Of a DNA stretch of 64,000 nucleotides, positions 1-8,428 are shown one piece after another. Origin of the DNA: CAVUPF01 sp963777915 (GTDB lineage: Bacteria > Actinomycetota > Thermoleophilia > Solirubrobacterales > 70-9); the NCBI GenBank assembly GCA_963777915.1, contig CAVZSH010000005.1, positions 1 through 64,000 on the forward strand, written 5' to 3'. The position numbers and the translations under genes are program-made. Below the pieces are notes generated by a model, which saw only the letters and a list, made by a program, of their open reading frames with translations, searched no databases and was not told where the DNA came from. The first letter of the stretch is position 1. Each line of letters opens with the position of its first letter.

Positions 1-1
1 G

Positions 2-835
2 GAGGGGGTGCGGTGGTTCTGCGTCGATCAGAGCGCGCATTGCAGCTCGCTGGACGCACTGGAGCCGGTCGGCACCGCGGCAGGGCCGGTGGCGCTGGCG
101 ATCGATTGGGAGGCGATCGGCTGGCTGTGGTCGCTCGACGGCTATCCCTCTGATCCCGCCCATGCCCAGTTCGCGGGCAAATCGCTGCGCGGGGTGCGGA
201 TCTGGCGGGTCGGCGGCGGCGCCTATCAGCCCGCCGCCGCGGCGGCGGCGGCGGGCCGCCAGGCGGCCGAGTTCCTCGACGCGATCGCCGCCCGGCTGCG
301 CGCTTTCTCGCAGGCCCGCGGCCGCCGTGGCCTGATCGTCTTCGCGATCGATACCGAGCTGATCGGTCACTGGTGGTCGGAGGGGCCGCTCTGGCTGGCA
401 GGGGTGCTGGCCGGGGCGGAGGGAGCCGGGGTGCGCCTGCTCACAGTCCCACAGGCGCTGGCCGAGCACGAGCCGGTCGAGCGTCCCCTGGCTGCCTCGA
501 GCTGGGGCGAGGGCAAGGACCTCCGCACCTGGGACTCTCCAGCCGTCGCCGACCTCGCCTGGGGAGCGCGGCGGCTGGAGCTGCGGCTGCTGCGGGCGCT
601 TCGCAGCGGGTTGCGCGGGCCGGCCGCGCGGCGCGCGGCGCGCGAGCTGCTCGCGGCCCAGGCCAGCGACTGGGCCTTCCTCGACAAGCGCGGCCAGGCG
701 GGCGACTACGCCTACCAGCGCGCCACCGGCCACGCGGAGGCGATGTTGGAGGCCATAGACTCCCCCTCCTTCACCGACCCGCGCCTGCGCGCCCTCGCCC
801 CGGACTTGAGCCTCTCCTCGCTCCTACAGCCGTGA
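2..835 (+). CDS. GH57 family alpha-glucan enzyme, C-terminal part (5' end outside window)
   Basis: The reading frame is already open at the first base, so this is the C-terminal ~277 residues of a longer protein (family members are around 520 residues). The stretch AIDTELIGHWW near residue 117 matches the conserved GH57 motif that holds the catalytic Asp, followed by the helical C-terminal domain seen in GH57 1,4-alpha-glucan branching enzymes and DUF1957 proteins. It ends in a GTGA overlap with a GT4 glycosyltransferase, so the two are probably co-translated. A role in alpha-glucan or glycogen branching is inferred from family and context. Whether it is a branching enzyme or another GH57 activity cannot be settled, because the nucleophile region lies outside the window. 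Confidence 0.75.
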   Translation, partial: EGVRWFCVDQSAHCSSLDALEPVGTAAGPVALAIDWEAIGWLWSLDGYPSDPAHAQFAGKSLRGVRIWRVGGGAYQPAAAAAAAGRQAAEFLDAIAARLRAFSQARGRRGLIVFAIDTELIGHWWSEGPLWLAGVLAGAEGAGVRLLTVPQALAEHEPVERPLAASSWGEGKDLRTWDSPAVADLAWGARRLELRLLRALRSGLRGPAARRAARELLAAQASDWAFLDKRGQAGDYAYQRATGHAEAMLEAIDSPSFTDPRLRALAPDLSLSSLLQP

Positions 836-2028
836 CCCGCGTCCTGATCCTCTCCTGGGAGTACCCGCCGCTGATCGAGGGCGGGCTGGCCCGCCACGTG
901 CGAAAGCTCTCCGAGGCGCTGGTCGAGCGCAACGTCGAGGTCCACGTGCTGACCCGCGGCGGCGAGGAGTCACCGGCCGAGGAGCGCTTTGGCGGCGTTG
1001 CCATCCACCGCATCCGCGAGCCCAAGCGCCCCACCGACCTTGGCGAGTTCGTCGCCTGGGTGGAGCGGATGAACTCCGACATGCTGGCCGCCGGGGTCGA
1101 GCTGGGCGACCGCTATGAGTTCGACCTCCTGCACGGCCACGACTGGCTGGTCGCGGGCGCCTGTGATCACCTCGCCAAGCGCTGCGGCGCGCCGCTGGTG
1201 ATGACGATCCACGCCACCGAGCACGGCCGCCACCAGGGCTGGGTCGACAAGCATCCCCAGGCCTACATCCACGGGGTCGAGCGCTGGATAACCAACCGCT
1301 CCGAGCGCGTGATCGCCTGCTCTCACTACATGCGCGAGCAGATCGCCGACATCTTCGGGGTCGAGGAGGAGCGGGTGACGGTGATCCCCAACGGGATCGA
1401 CCCGGACGACCTGCAGCCGCAGGACCCCGCCGAGCTGAGGCGCCTGCGGGCCGAGTTCGCCGCTCCCGAGCAGAAGCTGGTCCTCTTGATCGGCCGCCTC
1501 GTCTATGAGAAGGGCTTCCAACTGGCGCTGGAGGCGATGCCGGGGGTGATCGAGCAGGTGCCCGGCACTCGCTTCCTGGTCGCCGGCTCGGGCACCCATG
1601 AGGCCGAGCTGCACCGCCAGGCCGAGGAGCTGGGCCTGATGGAGCACGGCAGCTTCCTCGGTTGGATCGGCGACAACGTCTTGCACTCGCTCTACCGGAT
1701 CGCCGACCTCACCGTGGTCCCCTCGATCTATGAGCCGTTCGGGCTGGTGGCGCTGGAGGCGATGGCCTCCGGCTGCCCTTGCATCGTCGCCGACACCGGC
1801 GGGCTGCGCGAGGTCGTCCCCCACGAGGAGGCCGGTCTGCGTTTCCGCGCTCACGATCCCGACGCTCTCGCCGAGGTGGCGATCCGCGTCCTCTCCGACG
1901 ATCAGCTCGGCCGCCGCCTCGTCGCCGAAGCCTACGAGCACCTGCGTCGCTTTGACTGGGGCAACGTCGCCGAGCGTACCGCCGCGGTCTACGCCGAGCT
2001 GGTCGGCGCCAAGCTGGGCCCCGCCTGA
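832..2028 (+). CDS. GT4 family glycosyltransferase (glycogen synthase-like)
   Basis: 398-residue GT-B enzyme. The GTG start at 832 overlaps the preceding stop (GTGA). The N-terminal domain begins VLILSWEYPP with a glycine-rich loop (EGGLARH), typical of GT4 glucosyltransferases that act on alpha-glucans. The C-terminal nucleotide-sugar domain has IGRLVYEKG and the EX7E element in EPFGLVALE. Coupling to a GH57 enzyme suggests the pair makes or extends an intracellular alpha-glucan such as glycogen, using ADP- or UDP-glucose. This is an inference from family and neighbourhood; donor and acceptor are not readable from sequence. Confidence 0.82.
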   Translation: MTRVLILSWEYPPLIEGGLARHVRKLSEALVERNVEVHVLTRGGEESPAEERFGGVAIHRIREPKRPTDLGEFVAWVERMNSDMLAAGVELGDRYEFDLLHGHDWLVAGACDHLAKRCGAPLVMTIHATEHGRHQGWVDKHPQAYIHGVERWITNRSERVIACSHYMREQIADIFGVEEERVTVIPNGIDPDDLQPQDPAELRRLRAEFAAPEQKLVLLIGRLVYEKGFQLALEAMPGVIEQVPGTRFLVAGSGTHEAELHRQAEELGLMEHGSFLGWIGDNVLHSLYRIADLTVVPSIYEPFGLVALEAMASGCPCIVADTGGLREVVPHEEAGLRFRAHDPDALAEVAIRVLSDDQLGRRLVAEAYEHLRRFDWGNVAERTAAVYAELVGAKLGPA

Positions 2029-2134
2029 CCGCCCTGCGCCCGCACCGCCGGCCCCAACCCGGGGCGCGGCTCTTCGTGGGCGAGGAATTCGCGCCGGCCG
2101 GCCTCGCTCCGGCGCTGGCGTAAAGGGCGGCGAT

Positions 2135-2788
2135 TCAGCCCGGCCGCGGCAGGGTGCTCTCCGCGCCGGGGTCCGGTTCCACCGGATCGGGCCAGCGCAG
2201 CTCCCCTGGCGCCTCTCGCATCCGGATCACCCGGGCGGGCACGCCTGCCACGACGGCGTTGGCGGGGACATCCTTGGTCACCACCGAGTTGGTCCCGATT
2301 ATCGAGTTGTCGCCGACCCTGACCCCCCGCAGGATGCAGGCGCCGTAGCCGACCCAGACGTTTGAGCCGACCTCAACGTCGCGCTTGTAGATGCCCTGGA
2401 CGCGGATCGGCCGCTCGACCTCGACGACGCCGTGGTCGAAGTCGATGAACATCGCCCGGTCGGCGATCACGCACTGCGCGCCGATTCGCACCCGCTGGTA
2501 GGCCGAGATGGTGCAATCCTGGCCGATCACGGTCTTCTCGCCGATCTCGACCACACCCTCGTGGCAGCGGATCTTCGAGCCGTCGCCGATCCAGACGAAG
2601 CGGCCGAAGCGGATCTCCCCGACGCGGCCGATCTGCAGTTCGAGCCGGCGGCCGAGGAAGAGCAGCCCGGAGGTCTGCCAGCGCCGTCCCGCCCTGGTCA
2701 GAAGGCGACGCCAGAGGTAGCGCCACAGCAGCCGCCCGTAGCGGGTGTTGAGCATCCCGTTGGCGGCGAGGAAGCGGAGCTGGCGCAT
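2135..2788 (-). CDS. Left-handed beta-helix (hexapeptide) acyltransferase
   Basis: 217 residues from the ATG at 2788. A longer frame back to 2833 exists but would overlap the start of the divergent MeaB gene. From about residue 50 the protein is built of hexapeptide-type repeats (IGDGSKI, IGEKTVIGQDC, VGSNVWVGYGACILRGVRVGDN), ending in the closing element VVAGVPARVIR that is typical of sugar O- or N-acetyltransferases of the maa/WbbJ type. It converges on the GT4 gene and may modify a glycan or small sugar. The basic N-terminus (RYLWRRLLTRAGRRW) could sit at the membrane. The acceptor is unknown. Confidence 0.8.
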   Translation of the reverse strand: MRQLRFLAANGMLNTRYGRLLWRYLWRRLLTRAGRRWQTSGLLFLGRRLELQIGRVGEIRFGRFVWIGDGSKIRCHEGVVEIGEKTVIGQDCTISAYQRVRIGAQCVIADRAMFIDFDHGVVEVERPIRVQGIYKRDVEVGSNVWVGYGACILRGVRVGDNSIIGTNSVVTKDVPANAVVAGVPARVIRMREAPGELRWPDPVEPDPGAESTLPRPG

Positions 2789-2817
2789 GCGGCGCCGGAC
2801 TCTAGACTGAGCGCTCA

Positions 2818-3780
2818 ATGCCTGACGCGGCAAAAACCGCCTCGCTGGCCGAACGGTTGCTCGGCGGCGACAAGCGGGCCCTGGCGCGGGCGATCACCCT
2901 GATCGAGTCCGATGATCCGGCCGGCTGGGAGCTGGTCCGGGAGGTTTACCCCCGCACCGGCAGGGCGCGGATCGTCGGCTTCACCGGGCCGCCCGGGGTC
3001 GGCAAGAGCACCCTGATCGGCGCCCTGACCGTCGAGCTGCGTGAGGCTGGGCGGCAGGTCGCGGTGCTCTCGATCGACCCCTCCAGCCCCTTCACCCGAG
3101 GCGCCCTGCTCGGCGATCGCATCCGCCTCTCCGAGCACTTCCTCGACCCCGGGGTGTTCATCCGCTCGATGGCCACGCGGGGGGCGCTGGGCGGGCTCTC
3201 AGAGGCCGCCTTGCAGGTGGCGCTGGCGATGGACGCGGCGGGCAAAGACGATGTCCTGATCGAGACGGTCGGCGTCGGCCAGGCCGAGATCGACATCGTC
3301 GATCACGCCGACACGATCGTGCTGGCGCTGATGCCCGGCTCCGGCGACTCGATCCAGGCGCTGAAGGCCGGGGTGATGGAGATCCCCGACATCATCGTCG
3401 TCAACAAGGCCGATCACCCGATGACCGAGACGATGGTGCGGGAGGTGCGCGGCGTGCTGTCGCTCTCCCACGATCCCGGCGGCTGGCGGGTGCCGATCCT
3501 GCGTACCGAGGCGGTGCGCGGCGAGGGCGTGGGCGAGCTGGGGGCGAAGATCGACCAGCACCGCGCCCACATCGAGGCCGCGGGGACGCTGGAGGAGCGC
3601 CGCGCCCGCAACCTGCGCAGCGAGGTGCTGGGGATCGCTGCCTCACGGATGCGCCGTCGCCTCGAGGCGACGGTCGCCGATGACCCCGAGGTCGCTGCGC
3701 TGCTGGAGCGGGTGGTGCGCCGCGAGCTGGACCCGGCGACCGCCGCCGGCGAGCTGTTGGAGGCCCAGATCGATGGCTGA
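2818..3780 (+). CDS. meaB: MeaB/ArgK-type P-loop GTPase, chaperone of B12-dependent acyl-CoA mutases
   Basis: 320 residues. G-domain motifs are clear: Walker A GPPGVGKST at residues 57-65, SIDPSSPFTRGALLGDR (base-switch region), ETVGVGQ near residue 150 and NKAD for guanine recognition. Proteins of this family load and protect adenosylcobalamin in methylmalonyl-CoA or isobutyryl-CoA mutase. The nearest mutase here lies about 14 kb downstream (18023-20085) and is the likely client. The ATG at 2818 lies 29 bases from the divergent acyltransferase start. The last 8 bases overlap the next gene, suggesting co-translation. Confidence 0.93.
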   Translation: MPDAAKTASLAERLLGGDKRALARAITLIESDDPAGWELVREVYPRTGRARIVGFTGPPGVGKSTLIGALTVELREAGRQVAVLSIDPSSPFTRGALLGDRIRLSEHFLDPGVFIRSMATRGALGGLSEAALQVALAMDAAGKDDVLIETVGVGQAEIDIVDHADTIVLALMPGSGDSIQALKAGVMEIPDIIVVNKADHPMTETMVREVRGVLSLSHDPGGWRVPILRTEAVRGEGVGELGAKIDQHRAHIEAAGTLEERRARNLRSEVLGIAASRMRRRLEATVADDPEVAALLERVVRRELDPATAAGELLEAQIDG

Positions 3781-4183
3781 GCCCGCGAAGCCGACCGCCC
3801 CAGCGCCGTCGCTGGCGGAGGTGAGGGGATGGGTTGGCTATGAGCTCGATGAGATCGACGGCGATGCGGTAGGCCGTGTCCATGGCTTCTTCGCCGATGC
3901 GGGTAGCGGCGAGCCGAGCTGGCTGGTGGCCAATCTCGGCCGCCGCCGCCCCAGGCTGGTGGCGATCCCGCTTGGCGACTGCGCTGCAGCGCCCGGCCGC
4001 ATCTGGGTCGCCCACGGTCGCGAGCAGATCCGCGCCGCTCCGGTCGTCGACCCCGACCGCCCGCTGCTGCGCGAGCACGAGCTGGCGATCTGCGCCCACT
4101 ACGGGATCGGCGAGCAGGTGGGGCGCGCCGCGGAGGTCGCCGCGCGCGCCGAGGGCTCCCTCACCTCTCGGCCATCCGGCTGA
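3773..4183 (+). CDS. PRC-barrel-like domain protein
   Basis: 136 residues from the ATG at 3773, overlapping the end of meaB by 8 bases. The segment VRGWVGYELDEIDGDAVGRVHGFF has the look of a PRC-barrel: a small beta-barrel opening with a GYEL/D..G.VG.V pattern. It continues with an Arg-rich stretch (LGRRRPRLVAIPL). No signal peptide or membrane helix is visible. PRC-barrels occur in RimM, photosynthetic reaction-centre H subunits and many small bacterial proteins of unknown role. The overlap with meaB suggests linked expression, but no function can be assigned. Confidence 0.65.
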   Translation: MAEPAKPTAPAPSLAEVRGWVGYELDEIDGDAVGRVHGFFADAGSGEPSWLVANLGRRRPRLVAIPLGDCAAAPGRIWVAHGREQIRAAPVVDPDRPLLREHELAICAHYGIGEQVGRAAEVAARAEGSLTSRPSG

Positions 4184-4278
4184 GCCGCGGCCGCGCGGTC
4201 GAGGCTTGCGCTGTCGCATCGGCGGCTGAGCTGCGCGCCGTCATTTATTCGTAATGCCTTCGTGGAAAGGTTGAGGGC

Positions 4279-6027
4279 ATGGCATTGCTGATGCTCTTCG
4301 GGTTCATCGCCGGCGCCGTCACCGCTGTCTCGCCGTGCGTGCTGCCGATCCTCCCGATCGCGCTCTCCGCCGGCGCGACCGGCGGCCGGCGCCGGCCGCT
4401 CGGGATCGTCATCGGGCTGGCTGTCTCCTTCACCTTCGCGATCGTCGCGCTCGTTTACGTGATCTCGGCGCTCGGCCTGCCCGACGATCTGCTGCGCAAG
4501 CTTGCGATCTTCGTCCTGATCGCTTTCGGGATCACCCTGATGATCCCGCCGCTGGCCGCCCGGCTGGAGGCCTGGCTGAGCAGGTTCGCGGGCCGCGCCG
4601 GGGTGGCCGGCCGGGGCGGCGAGGGCTTTTGGTCGGGGACCGCGGTGGGAGCCAGCCTGGGACTCATCTACGCGCCCTGCGCCGGTCCGATCCTCGCCGG
4701 GGTGATCACCGTCACGGCGTCGCAGCCGTTCACCGCCGGGCGCCTCGCGGTGGCGCTCAGCTATGGGATCGGCTCGGCCGTCGTCCTCTACATCCTGATG
4801 CTGGGCGGTCGGCGCGTTGTCGCGCCGCTTGCGAGGCGCGGCGTCGGCCTGCAGGTGGCGATGGGGGCGGTGATGGTGGTGGTCGCCCTGGCGATGCTCC
4901 AGAACTACGACGTGCGCTTTGAGAACACGATCGCCGCTGATCTGCCGAGCTTCCTGATCACCCCCACGCATGGGCTGGAGGACACGGCTGGGGTACGCAG
5001 CGCACTTGAAGAAGTCCGCGGCGAAGCGGCCCACGGGGTCGGCGGGCGGGCGGCGAACCAGGGTGCGCCGAAGACAGATCCGGCGGGCGCCCTGCCGGTG
5101 CTCGGCAAGGCGCCCGAATTCGTCGACACCCAGCAGTGGTTCAACACCCCCGGCGATCGGCCGCTGACGATGCGCGGCCTGCGCGGCAGGGTGGTGCTGA
5201 TCGACTTCTGGACCTACAGCTGCATCAACTGCCTGCGCACCCTGCCCTACCTGAAGGCGTGGGACGCGCGCTACCGTCGCGACGGGCTGACCATCGTCGG
5301 CGTCCACACCCCCGAGTTCCCCTTCGAGCACGAGGCGAGCAACGTCGCCGAAGCGATCCAGCGCAACGGCTTGCGCTATCCCGTGGTCCAGGACAACGAC
5401 TACGGGACCTGGAACGCCTACGGCAACCAGTACTGGCCGGCCGAGTACTTCATCGACGCAAAAGGCGAGGTCCGCTACGTCGACTTCGGCGAAGGCTCCT
5501 ACGGAAAGAAAGAAAAAGTGATCCGCGAGCTGCTCGCCGAAGCCGGCCACCGGGTCTCGGGCAGGGGGCCGGTCGTCCACGCCGTCGCCCCCTCGGCTGG
5601 GGTGACGACGCCCGAGACCTATCTCGGGGCAGCCCGCGCCGAACGCTTCACCAACCCGATCCTCTCCCCCGGGATTCACGACTTCGCCAGCCCGCCGCCG
5701 CCGCCCCCCAACGAATTCGCCTACCACGGGCGTTGGCGGATCGGCCTGCACTCGGTGACGGCGCTCGGTGGCTCGCTCGACCTCGACTTCGGGGCGCGGC
5801 GTGTATACCTGGTGCTGGGCTCGCCCCTTCGCGCCCGCCGGATGCGGGTGCTGCTTGACGGCCGTCCGATCCCGGAGCGCTTCGCCGGCTCGAACGTCCA
5901 CCACGGTGTCGTCGAGGTCTCCTCGCAGCGCCTCTACGAACTCGTCGATTTGCCCCGGGTCGGCGATCACGTCCTGCGTCTCTTGCCCGAACCGGGGGTG
6001 ATGGGCTATGCCTTCACCTTTGGCTAG
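4279..6027 (+). CDS. dipZ: DipZ-like CcdA/thioredoxin fusion, thiol-disulfide transport protein
   Basis: 582 residues in three parts. Residues 1-210 form a CcdA/DsbD-type membrane domain with the paired redox motifs SPCVLP (Cys20) and YAPCAGP (Cys134). Residues 275-420 form an extracytoplasmic thioredoxin/TlpA-like domain with CINC (Cys315, Cys318) after WTYS. Residues 430-582 match the beta-rich, carbohydrate-binding-like C-terminal domain of mycobacterial DipZ. The membrane domain carries electrons from cytoplasmic thioredoxin to the outer thioredoxin domain, for cytochrome c maturation or repair of exported thiols. Start ATG is preceded by GAGGG. A response regulator gene begins just after the stop. 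Confidence 0.93.
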   Translation: MALLMLFGFIAGAVTAVSPCVLPILPIALSAGATGGRRRPLGIVIGLAVSFTFAIVALVYVISALGLPDDLLRKLAIFVLIAFGITLMIPPLAARLEAWLSRFAGRAGVAGRGGEGFWSGTAVGASLGLIYAPCAGPILAGVITVTASQPFTAGRLAVALSYGIGSAVVLYILMLGGRRVVAPLARRGVGLQVAMGAVMVVVALAMLQNYDVRFENTIAADLPSFLITPTHGLEDTAGVRSALEEVRGEAAHGVGGRAANQGAPKTDPAGALPVLGKAPEFVDTQQWFNTPGDRPLTMRGLRGRVVLIDFWTYSCINCLRTLPYLKAWDARYRRDGLTIVGVHTPEFPFEHEASNVAEAIQRNGLRYPVVQDNDYGTWNAYGNQYWPAEYFIDAKGEVRYVDFGEGSYGKKEKVIRELLAEAGHRVSGRGPVVHAVAPSAGVTTPETYLGAARAERFTNPILSPGIHDFASPPPPPPNEFAYHGRWRIGLHSVTALGGSLDLDFGARRVYLVLGSPLRARRMRVLLDGRPIPERFAGSNVHHGVVEVSSQRLYELVDLPRVGDHVLRLLPEPGVMGYAFTFG

Positions 6028-6049
6028 CCAGGGCGCGACAATCGAAGCG

Positions 6050-6754
6050 ATGAGCGAGCCCACGCACGGCACGGTTCTTGTGGTCGACGACGAGCCGACG
6101 ATCGTCGAGGTCGTCGGTCGCTACATGGAGCGGGCGGGCTATGAGACGCACCAGGCCTGCGACGGCCCCGAGGCGCTGCGCGTAGCCGAGCGCCATCGGC
6201 CCGACCTGGTCGTGCTCGACGTGATGTTGCCGGGGATCGACGGGATCGAGGTGATGCGTCGCCTGCACGAGCGCCCCGGCGGGCGGATTGCGGTGATCTT
6301 GCTCACCGCACGCGGCGAGGAGTCTGACCGGGTGATCGGCCTGCGCCACGGGGCCGATGACTACGTGGTGAAGCCGTTCTCCCCCGCCGAGCTGGTGGCC
6401 CGGGTCGACGCCGTGCTACGTCGCCATAAGCCGAGCGCCGAGGATGAGGGGCCGGCGCCGATCGAGCACGGGCCGCTGCGGGTCGAGCCGGCCCGGAGGA
6501 TGGCCTTCCTCGACGGTGAGGAGCTCGCGCTGACCCAGCGCGAGTTCGATCTGCTCGCCTATCTGGCGGCACGGCCGGGGCGGGTCTTCTCCCGTGATCA
6601 GCTGATGGAGGCCGTCTGGGACTTCCCCGTATTCACCGATACCAGCACCGTCACCGTCCACGTCCGTCGCCTTCGCGCCAAGCTCGGCGACGACCCGACC
6701 GAGCCCCGCTTCATCGAGACGGTCTGGGGAGTCGGGTACAGGCTGCGACCATGA
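6050..6754 (+). CDS. OmpR/PhoB-family response regulator
   Basis: 234 residues from the ATG at 6050; an in-frame ATG at 6008 would overlap dipZ by 20 bases and add a non-conserved tail. The receiver domain has the acidic pair Asp13/Asp14, phospho-acceptor Asp57 (VVLDVMLPG), Thr86 and Lys108 (VVKPF). The C-terminal half is a winged-helix DNA-binding domain (LTQREFDLLAYL...TVHVRRLRAKLG...GVGYRL). It overlaps the following kinase gene by ATGA, its evident partner. Position just after dipZ suggests a redox or envelope-stress input, but that is only context. Confidence 0.95.
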   Translation: MSEPTHGTVLVVDDEPTIVEVVGRYMERAGYETHQACDGPEALRVAERHRPDLVVLDVMLPGIDGIEVMRRLHERPGGRIAVILLTARGEESDRVIGLRHGADDYVVKPFSPAELVARVDAVLRRHKPSAEDEGPAPIEHGPLRVEPARRMAFLDGEELALTQREFDLLAYLAARPGRVFSRDQLMEAVWDFPVFTDTSTVTVHVRRLRAKLGDDPTEPRFIETVWGVGYRLRP

Positions 6755-7602
6755 AGCGCGTTGCCCTGATCGCCGTCGCGGCCTTCCTCGCCGGGGCCGC
6801 CGCCGTGACGGTCCCCGAGCGGATGGGCGCGGCGCAGATCCTCCTTGTCGTGCTCGCCGCGGCGGGGGCGGCGCTGGCCGCGGCGCTCGCCGTCCGGCTG
6901 GCGGTCGAGGAGCGCTCCCATCGCCAGATCGAGGAGGCGCGGCGGCGGCTGATCGCCGCCGTCTCGCACGACCTGCGCACGCCGCTGGCCTCGCTGCGAG
7001 TGCTGGTCGAGTCGATCGACGACGGGGTTGCGACCGGCGAGACCCGCGAGCGCTACCTGCGCGAGACGCGCACCCACGTCGAGGCGCTGACGAGGCTGAT
7101 CGATGACCTCTTCGAGCTTTCGCGGATCGAGGCCGGAGACATCTCCTGGACGATGCGCCAGGTCAAGCTGGGGGAGCTGATCGGCGACACGGTCGCGGCG
7201 ATGCGGGCCCCCGCGGAGGCCCGGGGCGTGGCGATCAACGCCGAGCTGCCACCGCGTGAGGTGGTGGCGCTGGCCAACGCCGAGAAGGTGCAGCGCGTCC
7301 TCTTCAACCTGATCCAGAACGCGATCCGCCACACCCCGGCCGACGGCAGCGTCACGGTGCGGGCGCGCTCGGGCGCCGGCGGCGTCGAAGTTGAGGTTGC
7401 CGACGAAGGCGTGGGGATCCCCGCCGGACAGGGCGAGCGGGTCTTCGAGGCCTTCTACCGCGGCGAGGAGGCCCGCGGCGAGGAGGGCGCCGGCCTCGGC
7501 CTGGCGATCTCGCGGGCGATCGTCGAGGCCCACGGCGGGCGGATCTGGCTGGAGGAGACGACGCCAGGCACCCGGGTCCGTTTCACCTTGGAGGCTGCCT
7601 AG
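6751..7602 (+). CDS. Sensor histidine kinase
   Basis: 283 residues, starting inside the response regulator stop (ATGA). Two N-terminal hydrophobic segments (about residues 4-20 and 28-50) lie close together, leaving almost no periplasmic sensor loop. The dimerisation/phosphoacceptor helix carries VSHDLRTPL with His73. The ATPase domain has the N box (NLIQNAIRHTP), G1 (DEGVGIP) and G2 (GAGLGLAIS). It forms the pair with the regulator encoded just upstream. The tiny extracellular part implies membrane-embedded or cytoplasmic sensing. Confidence 0.95.
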   Translation: MKRVALIAVAAFLAGAAAVTVPERMGAAQILLVVLAAAGAALAAALAVRLAVEERSHRQIEEARRRLIAAVSHDLRTPLASLRVLVESIDDGVATGETRERYLRETRTHVEALTRLIDDLFELSRIEAGDISWTMRQVKLGELIGDTVAAMRAPAEARGVAINAELPPREVVALANAEKVQRVLFNLIQNAIRHTPADGSVTVRARSGAGGVEVEVADEGVGIPAGQGERVFEAFYRGEEARGEEGAGLGLAISRAIVEAHGGRIWLEETTPGTRVRFTLEAA

Positions 7603-7649
7603 TCACGGCCGCCGTGGGTGTGCGTATCGGCGCCGCGCCCACTGCGCTC

Positions 7650-8126
7650 TCAGTCGGCGCTGCCGGGCGGGGCGATCCAGACGCTCTCGAAGTCGAGGCT
7701 CGTATGGTCTGCGATCAGGTCGTAGTCGCTGTCGTAGTGAAGTACCCCGAGGTCGTGCTGTGCAGCGATCGCGGCGGTCAGCAGGTCAGCCGGAGCCACT
7801 CTGTGGCTGACCGAGCGCTTCTCGGCCAGCTCGCGCTGGGCTCGCTCGGCGAGCAGCCATGTGGCGGCGTCACCCGGCGCTTGGCAAAAGCCCTCGAGCT
7901 CCTCGGAGAGAGCTGCGAAGTCAGCCTTTGTGCGGGCTGAGTACAGGGCCTCGAGCCGGAAGGGAGGGCAGACGCTGAGGCGGTCGTCTTGAAGTGCGTT
8001 CTCGAAGCGCTCGATTGCGTCTGGGCTGAGTCGTCGCCCTGTGCCTGGCCTGGTATGGGCGAGCACCACCCGCGCATAAGCAGACCAGTCAAGCAGGGCG
8101 GCCGGCCAGCCCGGCCCAGCGCTCAT
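7650..8126 (-). CDS. PIN-domain ribonuclease toxin (VapC-like)
   Basis: 158 residues. PIN-fold acidic residues are in the expected places: Asp13 (LLDWSAYARV), Glu59, Asp114 (APADLLTAA) and Asp132/Asp134 (HYDSDYD). VapC toxins are Mg-dependent RNases, often cutting tRNA or rRNA. Its ATG overlaps the stop of the upstream antitoxin gene (ATGA), the usual order for a vapBC operon. It ends 48 bases past the 3' end of the histidine kinase gene, to which it is convergent. Confidence 0.87.
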   Translation of the reverse strand: MSAGPGWPAALLDWSAYARVVLAHTRPGTGRRLSPDAIERFENALQDDRLSVCPPFRLEALYSARTKADFAALSEELEGFCQAPGDAATWLLAERAQRELAEKRSVSHRVAPADLLTAAIAAQHDLGVLHYDSDYDLIADHTSLDFESVWIAPPGSAD

Positions 8127-8398
8127 CTCTCCCCAAGCCAGGTCCGCTCTCGGGTGCCGGGGCCGATCTCGACATCGAGGCCCGTGCCGCTGCGGGTCCT
8201 CTCTTCGAAGCGGGTGCGCAAGGCGCGGCGGCGCGCATCGTCTGCCTCGTTGGCCCGGACCTCCGCCGTTTTCGCCTCGGCCCCTTTGATCACCAGCTCC
8301 GAGAGGCCGACCGGGATCCCTCGGACACGCAGCGGCTCAAGCGCGGCTTCAACCTCGGCGGTCTCGGTGATCATGTGACGCTTGCGCTTGGTAGGCAT
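8123..8398 (-). CDS. VapB-type antitoxin
   Basis: 91 residues from the ATG at 8398 (MPTKRKRHMITET). An upstream frame to 8488 would place the two palindromes at 8406-8428 inside the gene, so the shorter start is preferred. The basic N-terminus, then ALEPLRVRGIPVGLSELVIKGAEAK, fits a small DNA-binding domain. The charged C-terminal helix (EVRANEADDARRRALRTRFEER) is the likely toxin-binding tail. It overlaps vapC by ATGA. Auto-repression through the tandem palindromes directly upstream is likely by analogy with known vapBC operons. Confidence 0.75.
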   Translation of the reverse strand: MPTKRKRHMITETAEVEAALEPLRVRGIPVGLSELVIKGAEAKTAEVRANEADDARRRALRTRFEERTRSGTGLDVEIGPGTRERTWLGER

Positions 8399-8405
8399 GT
8401 CATTG

Positions 8406-8428
8406 AGTGTAACACTTAGTGCTGCACT
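8406..8428 (-). promoter_or_regulatory. Tandem palindromes, candidate VapB operator
   Basis: Two perfect 11-bp inverted repeats of the same form lie directly upstream of the antitoxin start: AGTGT-A-ACACT at 8406-8416 and AGTGC-T-GCACT at 8418-8428. Their centres are 12 bp apart, so two dimers would bind roughly one helical turn apart. The whole 23-bp block is also nearly self-complementary. Position 8 bp upstream of the chosen ATG fits auto-regulation by the VapBC complex. Confidence 0.6.

Noticed and set aside
4099..6072. 657-residue minus-strand frame opposite dipZ
   Set aside because: Asp/Arg/His-rich composition typical of the antisense of GC-rich codons; dipZ is unmistakable on the other strand.
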